A stretch of 64,000 nt of DNA from Fidelibacterota bacterium (GTDB lineage Bacteria; Marinisomatota; Marinisomatia; Marinisomatales; S15-B10): NCBI GenBank assembly GCA_002715465.1, contig PAYY01000009.1, positions 95,515 through 159,514 of the forward strand. The letters are read 5' to 3'. Shown here piece after piece: positions 1 to 8,830 of this stretch. The notes beneath the pieces are model-generated. The model saw only the letters and a program-made list of their open reading frames with translations. It ran no database searches and was not told where the DNA came from. Position numbers and translations under genes: made by a program. The stretch's first letter is position 1, and each line of letters starts with the position of its first letter.

Positions 1-2469
1 GCTTTATTGAATTATCAAACTTGTGTTAGCGATTTGACAGCTTTGCCAGTAGCTAATGCATCTCTTCTTGATGAAGCTACGGCAGCTGCTGAAGCAATGA
101 CAATGTTCAAGCGTGCAAATAGAAACGGTTCAGTCTTTCTTGTTTCAGAAGATTGCCACCCTCAAACTATTGCTGTGATTTTAGGTAGGGCTGATCCGTT
201 GGGAATTCAGGTAAAAGTACAATCTCATAATCATTTTATTTTTGATGAATCAGTATTTGGTGCTCTTATCCAGTATCCTACTACTATTGGGGCTATACAC
301 GACTATGCTCAGCTATGCAAGCTAGCACACGATAGCGGTGTTTTCATATGTGTCGCTACAGATCTAATGGCATTGACATTACTTAAACCACCAGGTGAAT
401 TTGGTGCTGATGTTGCAATTGGAAATAGTCAGAGATTTGGGGTTCCTTTAGGATATGGAGGACCTCATGCGGCCTTTTTTGCAACTACTGACCAATTCAA
501 ACGTCTAATTCCTGGTAGAATTATCGGTGTTACAATGGATGTTGAAGGTAATCATGGACTTCGCATGGCACTCCAAACCAGAGAGCAACATATACGACGC
601 GATAAGGCAACGTCAAATATTTGCACAGCCCAAGTGTTACTAGCTATAATGTCTGGGATGTATGCAGTATATCATGGCCCAAAGGGTCTTAAAAAAATTG
701 CCGAAAGGATTCACAATCTCACGCATAGCGTTTATTTGTCACTTAAAAATATAGGAGCCGAAATTTTAGAAGAACCATTATTTGATACAGTATACTTTAA
801 ACCATTACAAGGATGGCAGCAAAAAGCTGAAAGAAATAATATTTCAGTACGTCAATTTAAAAATGGAATGGTTGGTATTTCTATTGATGAAACAACCACA
901 CATGAAGATTTAGTAGTGCTTTTAGATTGTTTTGGTGCAAAACTTCGAACTATTTCACAGCATTCGTTAGGTAAATTTTTACGAGAGTCACCTTTTATGG
1001 AGCACTCTGTTTTTGAGTCTTACCAAACTGAAACAGAACTGTTACGATACATAAAACATCTTGAAAAAAAAGATTTTTCTCTAGCTGATGGCATGATCCC
1101 ACTTGGGTCATGTACCATGAAATTAAATGCAACAACTCAAATGGAATCCCTTTCTCTTCCTGGTTTTGCTAAACTTCATCCTTTTATTCACAAGTCTAAG
1201 GCTATGGGCTATATTTCTCTTATGGATGATTTAAAATCATGGCTATGTTCTATCACGGGCTTTCATGATATATCATTCCAACCTAATTCTGGTGCTCAAG
1301 GTGAATATGCTGGCCTTATGGTAATAAGAGCTCACCATCATGCTCAGGGCCAATTCCAGCGGAAAATTTGTCTAATTCCTTCTTCAGCTCATGGAACTAA
1401 TCCCGCTAGTGCTATTATGGCTGGCATGGAAGTGGTGGTTGTGGATTGCGATGATAAGGGAAATGTTAATTTGTCAGACCTTATATCAAAAGCTAAAAAA
1501 GCGAAAAATCAACTTGCCGCTTGCATGATAACTTATCCATCTACTCATGGCGTTTTTGAAAAAGATATTCGAGAAATTTGTGATACGATACATTCCCATG
1601 GGGGGTTAGTATATCTTGATGGGGCTAATATGAATGCGATGGTTGGATTAAGTCGTCCGGCTGATTTTGGGGCGGATGTTTGCCACCTTAATCTTCACAA
1701 AACATTTGCAATTCCTCATGGTGGAGGAGGCCCTGGAATGGGTCCTATTGGAGTTACCAAAGAATTGGCAAAATATCTACCAGGGCATCCGGAGGAAAAT
1801 AGTGGTAGTGTGGAATCTATTCATGCTGTCTCGGCAGCACCTTACGGAAGTGCATCTATCCTTACCATCTCTTGGGCTTATATGGCTTTATTGGGAGCAA
1901 AAGGTCTTACTGATGCAACAAAAATAGCAATATTGAATGCAAACTATCTTGCAAAAAAATTGGAGGATCACTATTCCATTCTTTTTAGAGGTAATGCAGG
2001 ATTGGTTGCTCATGAATTTATTTTAGATTTACGAGAGTTTAGGAAGAATGCTGGTATTACTGAAGAGGATTTGGCAAAACGTCTAATAGATTTTGGTTTT
2101 CATGCTCCTACAATGAGTTGGCCAGTTCCAGGTACAATGATGGTAGAACCAACGGAAAGTGAATCAAAAAAGGAATTAGATCGTTTTGTAGAAGCAATGA
2201 TTGCAATACGCAGGGAAATAGATGCTATTATAGCTGAAAAAATAGATAAAAAAGATAATCCATTAAAAAATGCACCTCATACTATAACCATGGTTACGGA
2301 TGATCAATGGACGCATTCATACACTAGAGAACAGGCCGTGTTCCCTGTACCGAGTTTAAAAGAGAAAAAATTTTGGCCAACAGTAGCTCGGATAGATAAT
2401 GCATTTGGTGATCGTAATTTAGTTTGCACTTGTCCACCATTGGCAATATATAAGGAGAACTCTGACTAA
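1..2469 (+). CDS. gcvP: Glycine dehydrogenase (decarboxylating), P-protein, 5'-truncated by window edge
   Basis: This is the PLP-dependent P-protein of the glycine cleavage system, which decarboxylates glycine and passes the aminomethyl group to the H-protein lipoamide. The reading frame is already open at base 1 (A-L-L-N-Y-Q-T), so the TTG at base 7 is not a real start. Roughly the first 130-140 residues of the usual 950-960 lie outside the window. Both halves are in one chain: the N-terminal-type half contains the PVANASLLDEATAAAEAM block, and the C-terminal half contains the HLNLHKTFAIPHGGGGPGMG block, whose lysine (codon 1699-1701) is the expected Schiff-base residue. It is therefore the long fused form and not the split GcvPA/GcvPB form. 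The stop lies 13 bases before the next gene. No gcvT, gcvH or glycine riboswitch is visible, but the upstream side is cut off. Confidence 0.97.
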   Translation, partial: ALLNYQTCVSDLTALPVANASLLDEATAAAEAMTMFKRANRNGSVFLVSEDCHPQTIAVILGRADPLGIQVKVQSHNHFIFDESVFGALIQYPTTIGAIHDYAQLCKLAHDSGVFICVATDLMALTLLKPPGEFGADVAIGNSQRFGVPLGYGGPHAAFFATTDQFKRLIPGRIIGVTMDVEGNHGLRMALQTREQHIRRDKATSNICTAQVLLAIMSGMYAVYHGPKGLKKIAERIHNLTHSVYLSLKNIGAEILEEPLFDTVYFKPLQGWQQKAERNNISVRQFKNGMVGISIDETTTHEDLVVLLDCFGAKLRTISQHSLGKFLRESPFMEHSVFESYQTETELLRYIKHLEKKDFSLADGMIPLGSCTMKLNATTQMESLSLPGFAKLHPFIHKSKAMGYISLMDDLKSWLCSITGFHDISFQPNSGAQGEYAGLMVIRAHHHAQGQFQRKICLIPSSAHGTNPASAIMAGMEVVVVDCDDKGNVNLSDLISKAKKAKNQLAACMITYPSTHGVFEKDIREICDTIHSHGGLVYLDGANMNAMVGLSRPADFGADVCHLNLHKTFAIPHGGGGPGMGPIGVTKELAKYLPGHPEENSGSVESIHAVSAAPYGSASILTISWAYMALLGAKGLTDATKIAILNANYLAKKLEDHYSILFRGNAGLVAHEFILDLREFRKNAGITEEDLAKRLIDFGFHAPTMSWPVPGTMMVEPTESESKKELDRFVEAMIAIRREIDAIIAEKIDKKDNPLKNAPHTITMVTDDQWTHSYTREQAVFPVPSLKEKKFWPTVARIDNAFGDRNLVCTCPPLAIYKENSD

Positions 2470-2482
2470 TCTAGAGTTGTGT

Positions 2483-3715
2483 ATGGAAAAGACTTTTTAT
2501 TATATAATAATGGGGGCACTAATTGTAGAGTATTTGCTTTCAACTATTAGCGCCATTTTAAATATTAAAAATATTACTAAGGAATTACCTTCTCAATTCA
2601 CAGATGTGTATGATCAAGAAAAATATGCTAGATCCCAAGCCTATTTGAAAGCAAAAACTCACTTTGGACTATTATCATCAACTTTTGGCCTGTTTTTGAT
2701 TATAGTGGTTATTCACTTAGGGCTATTTGGCCATCTTGATGAATTGGTTCGTAACCAAACTGATAGCCCAATATTTGCTGGCCTTCTATTTTTTTGTATC
2801 ATTTTTGTTATTAATGATGTAATTACTATTCCTTTCTCTATTTACAACACGTTTGTTATAGAACAAAAATTTGAGTTCAATAAGACTACTCCTAAAACTT
2901 ATGTTATAGATAAATTAAAGGGCTACCTTCTAACAATAGTATTAGGAGGAATTGTTTTAGGGGCAATTTTATTCTTTTTTGATTATTATGGCCCAAATGG
3001 TTGGTGGATAGCATGGCTTGCGATTGCACTGTTTATGGTTGCCATTCAACCTTTGTTTGTGCACATTATTGCTCCTATGTTCAACAAATTTACTCCACTA
3101 GAAGCAGGTGAGCTTCGTTCAGCAATTGAAGCTTATGCTGAAAAGGTAAAATTTCCACTTGCTCGCATAGACGTTATGGATGGAAGTCGACGTTCTTCCC
3201 ATTCAAATGCTTATTTTAGTGGTTTTGGAAAGAGTAAACGTGTGGCATTGTTTGATACCTTATTAATGAAACATAATACGGAAGAAATTGTATCTGTGGT
3301 AGCGCATGAGGTTGGGCATTATAAAAAAAAACACATTATTTTTGGAACAACAATTAGTGTTCTAGAAACCGGGATAATGTTATTTGTCTTTAAATTTATT
3401 ATGAGTGATCCAGATTTGTTTTTTGTATTTGGGGTGGAGCAGGTATCAGTTTACGCTGGAATGATTTTCTTTGGTCTCCTTTATGCTCCTGTTAATCTAA
3501 TAACCTCAATTTTTTCTTCTGCTATTAGCAGAAGGAATGAGTATCAAGCTGATCGTTATGCTTTCGAAACCACAGGTAATCAACAGGCGTTAATAAGTAT
3601 GTTAAAAGGTCTCGCAGCTAACAATCTATCCCATCTGACACCTCATCCATTCACTGTTTTTCTTTCTTATAGCCACCCGCCTGTAACTAAGCGGATTGAA
3701 GCAATAAAAGCGTAG
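2483..3715 (+). CDS. M48 family membrane zinc endopeptidase (Ste24/CAAX protease type)
   Basis: This is a membrane zinc metallopeptidase of the Ste24/HtpX-like M48 family. I chose the ATG at 2483 over the TTG at 2477 because it gives the usual short hydrophilic lead before the first membrane segment. The HEVGH zinc motif begins at about residue 275, and the third ligand is the Glu in the downstream RRNEYQADRYAF block, which is the classic M48A arrangement. Several hydrophobic segments precede the motif (about residues 5-30, 60-85, 95-120, 145-190) and one or two follow it, as in Ste24. The length of 410 aa is normal for the family. Its bacterial substrate is unknown; quality control of membrane proteins is the usual proposal. 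Confidence 0.92.
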   Translation: MEKTFYYIIMGALIVEYLLSTISAILNIKNITKELPSQFTDVYDQEKYARSQAYLKAKTHFGLLSSTFGLFLIIVVIHLGLFGHLDELVRNQTDSPIFAGLLFFCIIFVINDVITIPFSIYNTFVIEQKFEFNKTTPKTYVIDKLKGYLLTIVLGGIVLGAILFFFDYYGPNGWWIAWLAIALFMVAIQPLFVHIIAPMFNKFTPLEAGELRSAIEAYAEKVKFPLARIDVMDGSRRSSHSNAYFSGFGKSKRVALFDTLLMKHNTEEIVSVVAHEVGHYKKKHIIFGTTISVLETGIMLFVFKFIMSDPDLFFVFGVEQVSVYAGMIFFGLLYAPVNLITSIFSSAISRRNEYQADRYAFETTGNQQALISMLKGLAANNLSHLTPHPFTVFLSYSHPPVTKRIEAIKA

Positions 3716-3779
3716 CGCTATCTTAACAAGCTGGTCTAGCCTTTTTAAATAATCTACTGGAAACTTTTGTAGGGAATAA

Positions 3780-4190
3780 ATGAAAAAGCTAAAAACTCTA
3801 TACTCAATATTTCTACTCTTTTATTTAAATATCTTTGCTTGTATGGGGGAGAAAGATGAACAATTAAAAGAATTGATTATTGAAGATTTAATAATTGGCA
3901 ATGGGAAAGAAGCAAAATATAATAGTGAAATTAAGGTGGATTATACAGGTTGGTTGGAGGATGGAACTGAGTTTGACTCATCTCTTAAGGCGGGTCGAAC
4001 TCCACTTTTAATAACTTTAGGAATAGGACAGGTCATACAAGGGTGGGATCAAGGAATACCGGGGATGAAGGCTGGTGGTGCACGGAAGCTAACAATACCT
4101 CCCCATTTAGGTTATGGGAACCGTTCTGTTGGCTCTATTCCACCTAATTCAACTCTTATTTTTGAAGTCAATCTTCTAGAAGTAAAATAG
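3780..4190 (+). CDS. FKBP-type peptidyl-prolyl isomerase, probable lipoprotein
   Basis: A single FKBP domain occupies about residues 30-136. It contains the hallmark strings VDYTGWLEDGTEFDSS, VIQGWDQGIPGMKAGG and the C-terminal PPNSTLIFEVNLL, all typical of active FKBPs that catalyse cis-trans isomerisation of prolyl bonds. A short basic and hydrophobic leader ends in NIFAC, a plausible lipobox, so the protein is probably tethered to the periplasmic face of a membrane as a folding helper. ATG follows a purine-rich GGGAATAA stretch. It stands alone between the M48 protease and the aldo/keto reductase, all on the same strand. Confidence 0.93.
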   Translation: MKKLKTLYSIFLLFYLNIFACMGEKDEQLKELIIEDLIIGNGKEAKYNSEIKVDYTGWLEDGTEFDSSLKAGRTPLLITLGIGQVIQGWDQGIPGMKAGGARKLTIPPHLGYGNRSVGSIPPNSTLIFEVNLLEVK

Positions 4191-4232
4191 GAATATTCAG
4201 TTAAAAGAGTTCTATATAAGGATAGCACCAAT

Positions 4233-5174
4233 ATGAGAGAAAATAATATATCGCGAAGAGATATGTTAAAAATCGCAGTGGGTGCTAGCGCAAGCATTAC
4301 CACTGGTATGGCTGCTATTCCTATCGGCACTTTTCAAGCTAAGTCACTTATCACACGTACTATCCCATCAACAGGAGAAAAAATTCCTGTAGTAGGAATA
4401 GGTACAGCCCGCCGATATGATATAAACTCATTTCCTGAAAAACGGAAGCAATTAAAAAAAGTTCTAAAAGAGTTTATTACAATAGGCGGAAAGGTAATTG
4501 ATACTGCACCATCTTATGGTTCAGCTGAAGAGGTAGTAGGAGATATCATAAACAAGCTAAAAAAAAGGGAAGAATTCTTTATTGCTACAAAAGTCAGGAA
4601 GGAAAATATTAATTCGGGTATTCATGAGGTAGAAGAATCGTTTAAAAAGCTCCAAACAAAAAAGATCGATTTATTTCAAATCCACAATTTGGTTGGTTTA
4701 AATGTTATGTTGCCAATTATTCATGAAATGAAACAAGCTGGCCGAATTAGTTATGTAGGTATTAGCACTTCTTTTAATTGGCAATATCCTGAGTTTATTG
4801 ACACTATCAAAAAAGAAGATCTTGATTTTATTCAAGTAAACTATTCCTTGGCCTCAAGGCAAGCAGCAAAAACAATTTTTCCTATTGCTCAAGATAGAGG
4901 AATAGCCGTGTTGGTCAACGTACCTTTTAATAGAGGAAGGCTATTTTCAAAGGTAAATCATCAATCACTTCCTGATTGGGCGGGAGAAATTGATATTTAT
5001 AGTTGGGCACAGTTTTTTCTCAAATACATCCTTTCTCATAGAGCTGTAACATGTGTTATTCCAGGGACAGCAAAATTACAGTACTTGCTAGATAATATGG
5101 GTGCAGCGAAAGGCCAAATCCCTAATAGTGAAATGCGAACACAGATGAAAAGGTATTTTGATGGTCTTATCTAA
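4233..5174 (+). CDS. Aldo/keto reductase with twin-arginine signal
   Basis: This is an NAD(P)H-dependent oxidoreductase of the aldo/keto reductase superfamily, 313 aa. The N-terminus carries S-R-R-D-M-L-K followed by a hydrophobic Ala-rich segment, which fits a Tat export signal, so the enzyme probably folds with cofactor in the cytoplasm and works in the periplasm. The expected tetrad is visible: Asp and Tyr in VIDTAPSYGSAEEVVG, Lys in FIATKVRK and His in LFQIHN. The C-terminal part (VTCVIPGTAKLQYLLDN) matches the cofactor-phosphate region of the family. A Shine-Dalgarno-like AAGGAT lies upstream of the ATG. The substrate cannot be inferred. Confidence 0.9.
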   Translation: MRENNISRRDMLKIAVGASASITTGMAAIPIGTFQAKSLITRTIPSTGEKIPVVGIGTARRYDINSFPEKRKQLKKVLKEFITIGGKVIDTAPSYGSAEEVVGDIINKLKKREEFFIATKVRKENINSGIHEVEESFKKLQTKKIDLFQIHNLVGLNVMLPIIHEMKQAGRISYVGISTSFNWQYPEFIDTIKKEDLDFIQVNYSLASRQAAKTIFPIAQDRGIAVLVNVPFNRGRLFSKVNHQSLPDWAGEIDIYSWAQFFLKYILSHRAVTCVIPGTAKLQYLLDNMGAAKGQIPNSEMRTQMKRYFDGLI

Positions 5175-5209
5175 GGATAGATTGGCATATCTAAAGCGGT
5201 AGTGTTATA

Positions 5210-6379
5210 GTGCGGCATTTATTAAAGGGAAAAATATTAACTATCTTTATTGCTGTTATGCTGTTAGAGAATTGTGTGACTAAAGAGGAGAGCAGATCAG
5301 TTCTTTTGTCATCAATTCCAGCAGTCTCCTCGCCAACACTAGATGAAGTGCGTGCAGTAAAATTAGTAGAACTATCTCTTAAATGTGTAGAACAGAAATT
5401 TCCTTACAAAATTGGATACAGATTTAATAGTTCGGAATGGATCAAGCCTCACTATAAGGTGACGCCATCTTTTTATGGATGTTGGGATTGGCATTCAGCT
5501 GTACATGGACATTGGACGATGACAAAAATCCTAAAAATGTTTCCTAATATATCTGTAGGTGACAGTATTCGGAAGAAACTGCGATTAAATTTAAGTGCGG
5601 AACGTCTTGATGCTGAATTTCGGTTTTTTTCAGAAAATGATTTTACTAAAAGTTTTGAGCGCACTTATGGTTGGGCATGGCTATTGAAGTTATATAGTGA
5701 GCTAGTAACATGGGATGATCCAGATGGACAGCAATGGGCTAGTAATATGCGTCCTTTAGCAAGGTTGCTTTCACAAAGAACTGTTGCTTATTTACAAGTA
5801 TTATCATCTCCACTCCGATCTGGAACTCATGCCAACTCTGCATTCTCTTTTTCTCTTATGTATGATTATGCAATTATAACTGGCGATACATTGTTATTTT
5901 CAAGCCTAGAAAATTTTGGCAATCGTTTTTTTGCTAAAGATAGTGATTGTCCGACTGCATACGAGCCATCGGGTACTGATTTTCTTTCTCCATGTCTTGC
6001 AGAGGCTGAAGCTATGAGTAAATTTATGGAAAATGATAAATTCTTATCATGGTTTGATAAATTTCTTCCGCCCCTATCTGATGATAGATTCAAATCTCTA
6101 AGGTCTCCACCGTTGGTATTAGATTTAAAAGATCCAGGTATTGGCCATCTTATTGGTCTCATGTTTCACAGAGCTTGGTCTATGAATCAATTATGGTTTG
6201 TATTGCCTGTGAATGATGATCGTCGGGAAATATTTTCCCGGTTAGCAGCAATGCATGCGAACGAGGCTTATAGAATTATGTTTGATAGCGGATATGGAGG
6301 TGAGCACTGGCTTGCAACTTTTGCTGTGTATATGATGTCAGAGTATAGTCGACTTAATAGTTATAAAAGAGTAGAATAA
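5210..6379 (+). CDS. DUF2891-family lipoprotein
   Basis: This 389-aa protein starts with GTG. The N-terminal hydrophobic leader ends in LLENC (Cys22), a lipobox-like site, so it is probably an exported lipoprotein. The block PSFYGCWDWHSAVHGHW and the closing GGEHWLATFAVYM are the hallmarks I associate with DUF2891, a family with a predicted alpha/alpha-toroid fold and no firmly established function. Conserved His, Trp and Asp residues in the first block hint at an active site. It sits 36 bases after the Tat-exported aldo/keto reductase and 12 bases before the FMN reductase, so the three may be co-transcribed. No substrate can be assigned. Confidence 0.82.
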   Translation: MRHLLKGKILTIFIAVMLLENCVTKEESRSVLLSSIPAVSSPTLDEVRAVKLVELSLKCVEQKFPYKIGYRFNSSEWIKPHYKVTPSFYGCWDWHSAVHGHWTMTKILKMFPNISVGDSIRKKLRLNLSAERLDAEFRFFSENDFTKSFERTYGWAWLLKLYSELVTWDDPDGQQWASNMRPLARLLSQRTVAYLQVLSSPLRSGTHANSAFSFSLMYDYAIITGDTLLFSSLENFGNRFFAKDSDCPTAYEPSGTDFLSPCLAEAEAMSKFMENDKFLSWFDKFLPPLSDDRFKSLRSPPLVLDLKDPGIGHLIGLMFHRAWSMNQLWFVLPVNDDRREIFSRLAAMHANEAYRIMFDSGYGGEHWLATFAVYMMSEYSRLNSYKRVE

Positions 6380-6391
6380 AGGAAAAGTTTG

Positions 6392-6919
6392 ATGAAACAT
6401 CTTATTATAAGTACTGGCCTTAGAAATAAAGGGAATAGTTGGACAATGGCGAATCATCTTCGTATGTGTCTTGAAAAGAATGAACAAGATACGGAGCTTT
6501 TAGAGCTTAGTAATTATGATATGCCATTTTGTGGAGAGGGAGCTTATCTAGATCATCCTACAACCAAATTGTTTGCAGAGAAGGTTGAGTGGGCTGATGG
6601 TCTCGTCATATCAACACCAGTATATAATTATAATGTAAATGCTGTAGCTAAAAACTTTATTGAACTCACGGGGAAAGCATGGAAGAATAAAACAGTTGGA
6701 TTTTTATGTGCGGCCGGAGGTGAAAAAAGTTATATGTCCATTCTGGGTTTAGCAAATTCTCTTATGCTTGATTTCCGATGTGTTATCATTCCTCGGTTTG
6801 TCTATGCCTCCGGAAGGGTTTTTAATAGAGGGTCTATAATGGATGATACTGTGAAAAAAAGGATTGATGGACTTTCCATTGAAATGATTCGTTTTACCAC
6901 AAATTTAAACAGCGGATAG
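6392..6919 (+). CDS. NADPH-dependent FMN reductase / flavodoxin-like oxidoreductase
   Basis: This 175-aa flavodoxin-fold protein has the family pattern: an N-terminal ISTGLRNKGNSWTMANHL phosphate-binding loop, the STPVYNYNVNAVAKNFIE segment that contacts the flavin ring and partner subunit, and a LCAAGGEKSY loop. It probably binds FMN and reduces a flavin or quinone-type substrate with NAD(P)H. I used the ATG at 6392 and not the TTG at 6389 immediately before it; GGAAAAG lies at a suitable distance. It is the last gene of the run with the DUF2891 lipoprotein. The following 105 bases (6920-7024) are AT-rich and hold nothing I recognise. Confidence 0.85.
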   Translation: MKHLIISTGLRNKGNSWTMANHLRMCLEKNEQDTELLELSNYDMPFCGEGAYLDHPTTKLFAEKVEWADGLVISTPVYNYNVNAVAKNFIELTGKAWKNKTVGFLCAAGGEKSYMSILGLANSLMLDFRCVIIPRFVYASGRVFNRGSIMDDTVKKRIDGLSIEMIRFTTNLNSG

Positions 6920-7024
6920 AGTTTTCTTTATTTTTCTTTTTATATACGCCTTTTGTATTATATAATTGTTTGGTGTTTATATGGGTTTTACGTGGCGGAG
7001 CTGTGTCAAAGAATTGTTTAACTA

Positions 7025-8200
7025 ATTAGAATAATAATTATTCATATTGACATGGACAGCTTTTTTGTGGCAGTAGAGCGATTGAAAAATCCGGCGCTAA
7101 ATGGATTGCCTGTTGTGGTTGGAGGTGATCCAAAAGTAGGTCGTACTATAGTTCTATCAGCTTCCTATGAAGCTCGGAAGTTTGGAATATATTCGGCTAT
7201 GCCTATGAGGCTTGCGGTATATTCCTGTTCGGATTTGATTGTAGTATCTCCAGACTTTGCTCTATATAAATATTACCAAAAAAAAATTCAAAAAGTTCTT
7301 CAAACTTTTTCACCAATTATAGAAATGACATCTATTGATGAAGGTTATATAGATTTATCGGGTACTGCGAGGATTTGGGGCTCGCCTATGGAAGCTGGGG
7401 AGCGACTGCGTTGGGCTATTAAACAAGCCACGCAGCTTGACTGTACAATTGGTATTGCATCTACCAAAATAATAGCGAAGATTGCATCCCAAGATGCTAA
7501 GCCAAGTGGAATGTTATGGATTCCACTTGGCTCAGAGAGGATATTTCTTGCTCCGCTTTCTATTGAACGTATTCCTGGCGTAGGGAACAAAATGGTCAGG
7601 TTATTAAAAAACTTAGGATTGGAACGTATTCACCAGATTGCATCAGCAGGCGAGTTGTTGATGACTGCTACCTTGGGACCTAAGGGTGGATGGCTTTGGC
7701 GTTTTTCTATAGGTGGTGAAAAACAGACCTTTTTTAAAGTGCGGCAACGCAAATCTTTTAGTAAAGAGATTACTTTTGAATCTGACACTACAGATTTAAC
7801 ATATTTGCTGGCTGTATTGCATATGTTGATTGAACAAGTTTGCTATAAACTGAGGAAAGAAAAAAAAATGGCGAAAACAATAGAAATAAAAATAAGATAT
7901 GAAGATTTCCGAACTATTAATCGCTCTGTTACTCTTATACAATTTGAGAATAGAGATTTTACTTTTTTCATCAAGGGAAAGAAGTTGCTTCTTTCAGCTA
8001 TTGATCGCCGATTAGGAATTCGTCTTATTGGGGTAAAACTTTCTCAGTTTATTGACGCTGTATATCAGACAAAGCTATTTAAGGAACAAAAACAACTTAA
8101 AGAATATACTAGAGCAGTAGCAATAGATTGTATACGAAAACGGTTTGGTCTTAATGCGGTATTTATAGCGGAGTCACTTTACCTGACATCAAAAGAATAA
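7025..8200 (+). CDS. dinB: DNA polymerase IV (Y-family), probable non-AUG start
   Basis: This is a Y-family translesion DNA polymerase. The palm motif SIDEGYIDLSG supplies the two carboxylates of the active site, YEARKFGIYSAMP is the fingers motif, and IPGVGNKMVRLLKNLG is the helix-hairpin-helix of the thumb; a little-finger domain follows to residue about 390. The first ATG (7052) lies inside the conserved H-I-D-M-D-S-F-F motif and would remove the first metal-binding Asp. In frame upstream there is only CTA, ATT (7025), AGA, ATA, ATA, ATT, ATT after the TAA at 7019, so an ATT at 7025 (giving M-R-I-I-I-I-H-I-D) or an ATA at 7031 or 7034 must be used, unless the sequence has an error. The catalytic residues are intact, unlike ImuB. 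The exact start is uncertain. Confidence 0.88.
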   Translation: MRIIIIHIDMDSFFVAVERLKNPALNGLPVVVGGDPKVGRTIVLSASYEARKFGIYSAMPMRLAVYSCSDLIVVSPDFALYKYYQKKIQKVLQTFSPIIEMTSIDEGYIDLSGTARIWGSPMEAGERLRWAIKQATQLDCTIGIASTKIIAKIASQDAKPSGMLWIPLGSERIFLAPLSIERIPGVGNKMVRLLKNLGLERIHQIASAGELLMTATLGPKGGWLWRFSIGGEKQTFFKVRQRKSFSKEITFESDTTDLTYLLAVLHMLIEQVCYKLRKEKKMAKTIEIKIRYEDFRTINRSVTLIQFENRDFTFFIKGKKLLLSAIDRRLGIRLIGVKLSQFIDAVYQTKLFKEQKQLKEYTRAVAIDCIRKRFGLNAVFIAESLYLTSKE

Positions 8201-8299
8201 AGAAAGCTTTTAATTTTCATTAGGTTAGGTTTAATTATATTATTGATATAAAAATTACCCACTAGTACTTACAGCGGTAAAAAAATATGCGGATAAATT

Positions 8300-8327
8300 T
8301 TGTAAGAAGGTAGCATGCGGGTATAAC
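8300..8327 (+). promoter_or_regulatory. Candidate sigma70-type promoter for ssb
   Basis: TTGTAA (8300-8305) and TATAAC (8322-8327) are separated by 16 bases and lie just upstream of ssb, leaving a short leader with an AAAGG ribosome-binding site before the ATG at 8350. This is a consensus match by eye only; AT-rich spacers throw up such pairs by chance. Confidence 0.35.
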
Positions 8328-8349
8328 AAAATAAAGAAAGGTTAATCTA

Positions 8350-8754
8350 ATGCAAAAAGGAAGTGTAAATCGTGTTATGCTGGTAGGTCATTTGGGTGGA
8401 GATCCTGAAAGTCGCTATACTCAATCGGGCACCGCTGTAGCAAATTTTAATGTGGCTACAAACGAAAGTAGAAAAAACGCTGAAGGGAACTATCAGGATC
8501 ATACAGAATGGCATCGGTGTGTATTGTTTGGGAAGCCGGCTGAAACTGCTGCGCAGTATTTGAAAAAAGGTCAGATGGTGTATATAGAAGGTCGCTTGAG
8601 AACTCGCTCTTGGGAAGATAAAGATGGGAACAAGCGGTCAACTACGGAAATTCAAGGTGATATGTTTACCATGCTTGGCAGACGTGCTGATAATGCTAGT
8701 GGAAATTCACCGGCAACTCCAGATAGTGATAGTGATGATGATTTGCCATTTTAA
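8350..8754 (+). CDS. ssb: Single-stranded DNA-binding protein
   Basis: The OB-fold SSB spans about residues 1-110, with the family strings VNRVMLVGHLGGDPE and EWHRCVLFGKPAE. A short Ser/Asp-rich linker follows, ending in D-D-D-L-P-F, the acidic tip that docks repair and replication proteins. It coats single-stranded DNA as a homotetramer. Its length of 134 aa is on the short side because the linker is brief. It is not in the frequent rpsF-ssb-rpsR position, since that operon at 37.3 kb lacks ssb. Instead it sits between dinB and the PHP fragment of a DnaE-type polymerase, which suggests a link with damage-tolerance synthesis. Confidence 0.97.
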   Translation: MQKGSVNRVMLVGHLGGDPESRYTQSGTAVANFNVATNESRKNAEGNYQDHTEWHRCVLFGKPAETAAQYLKKGQMVYIEGRLRTRSWEDKDGNKRSTTEIQGDMFTMLGRRADNASGNSPATPDSDSDDDLPF

Positions 8755-8830
8755 ATAAAAAATCTTAGATAAAGAATTTTGATAAAATTTTTATATACTC
8801 TTTCATTCCTTTAATAGTTATACGCTTTCT

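Noticed and set aside
1667..1927. A second plus-strand frame inside gcvP
   Set aside because: It lies wholly inside the strongly conserved PLP-lysine region of gcvP and encodes no known family.
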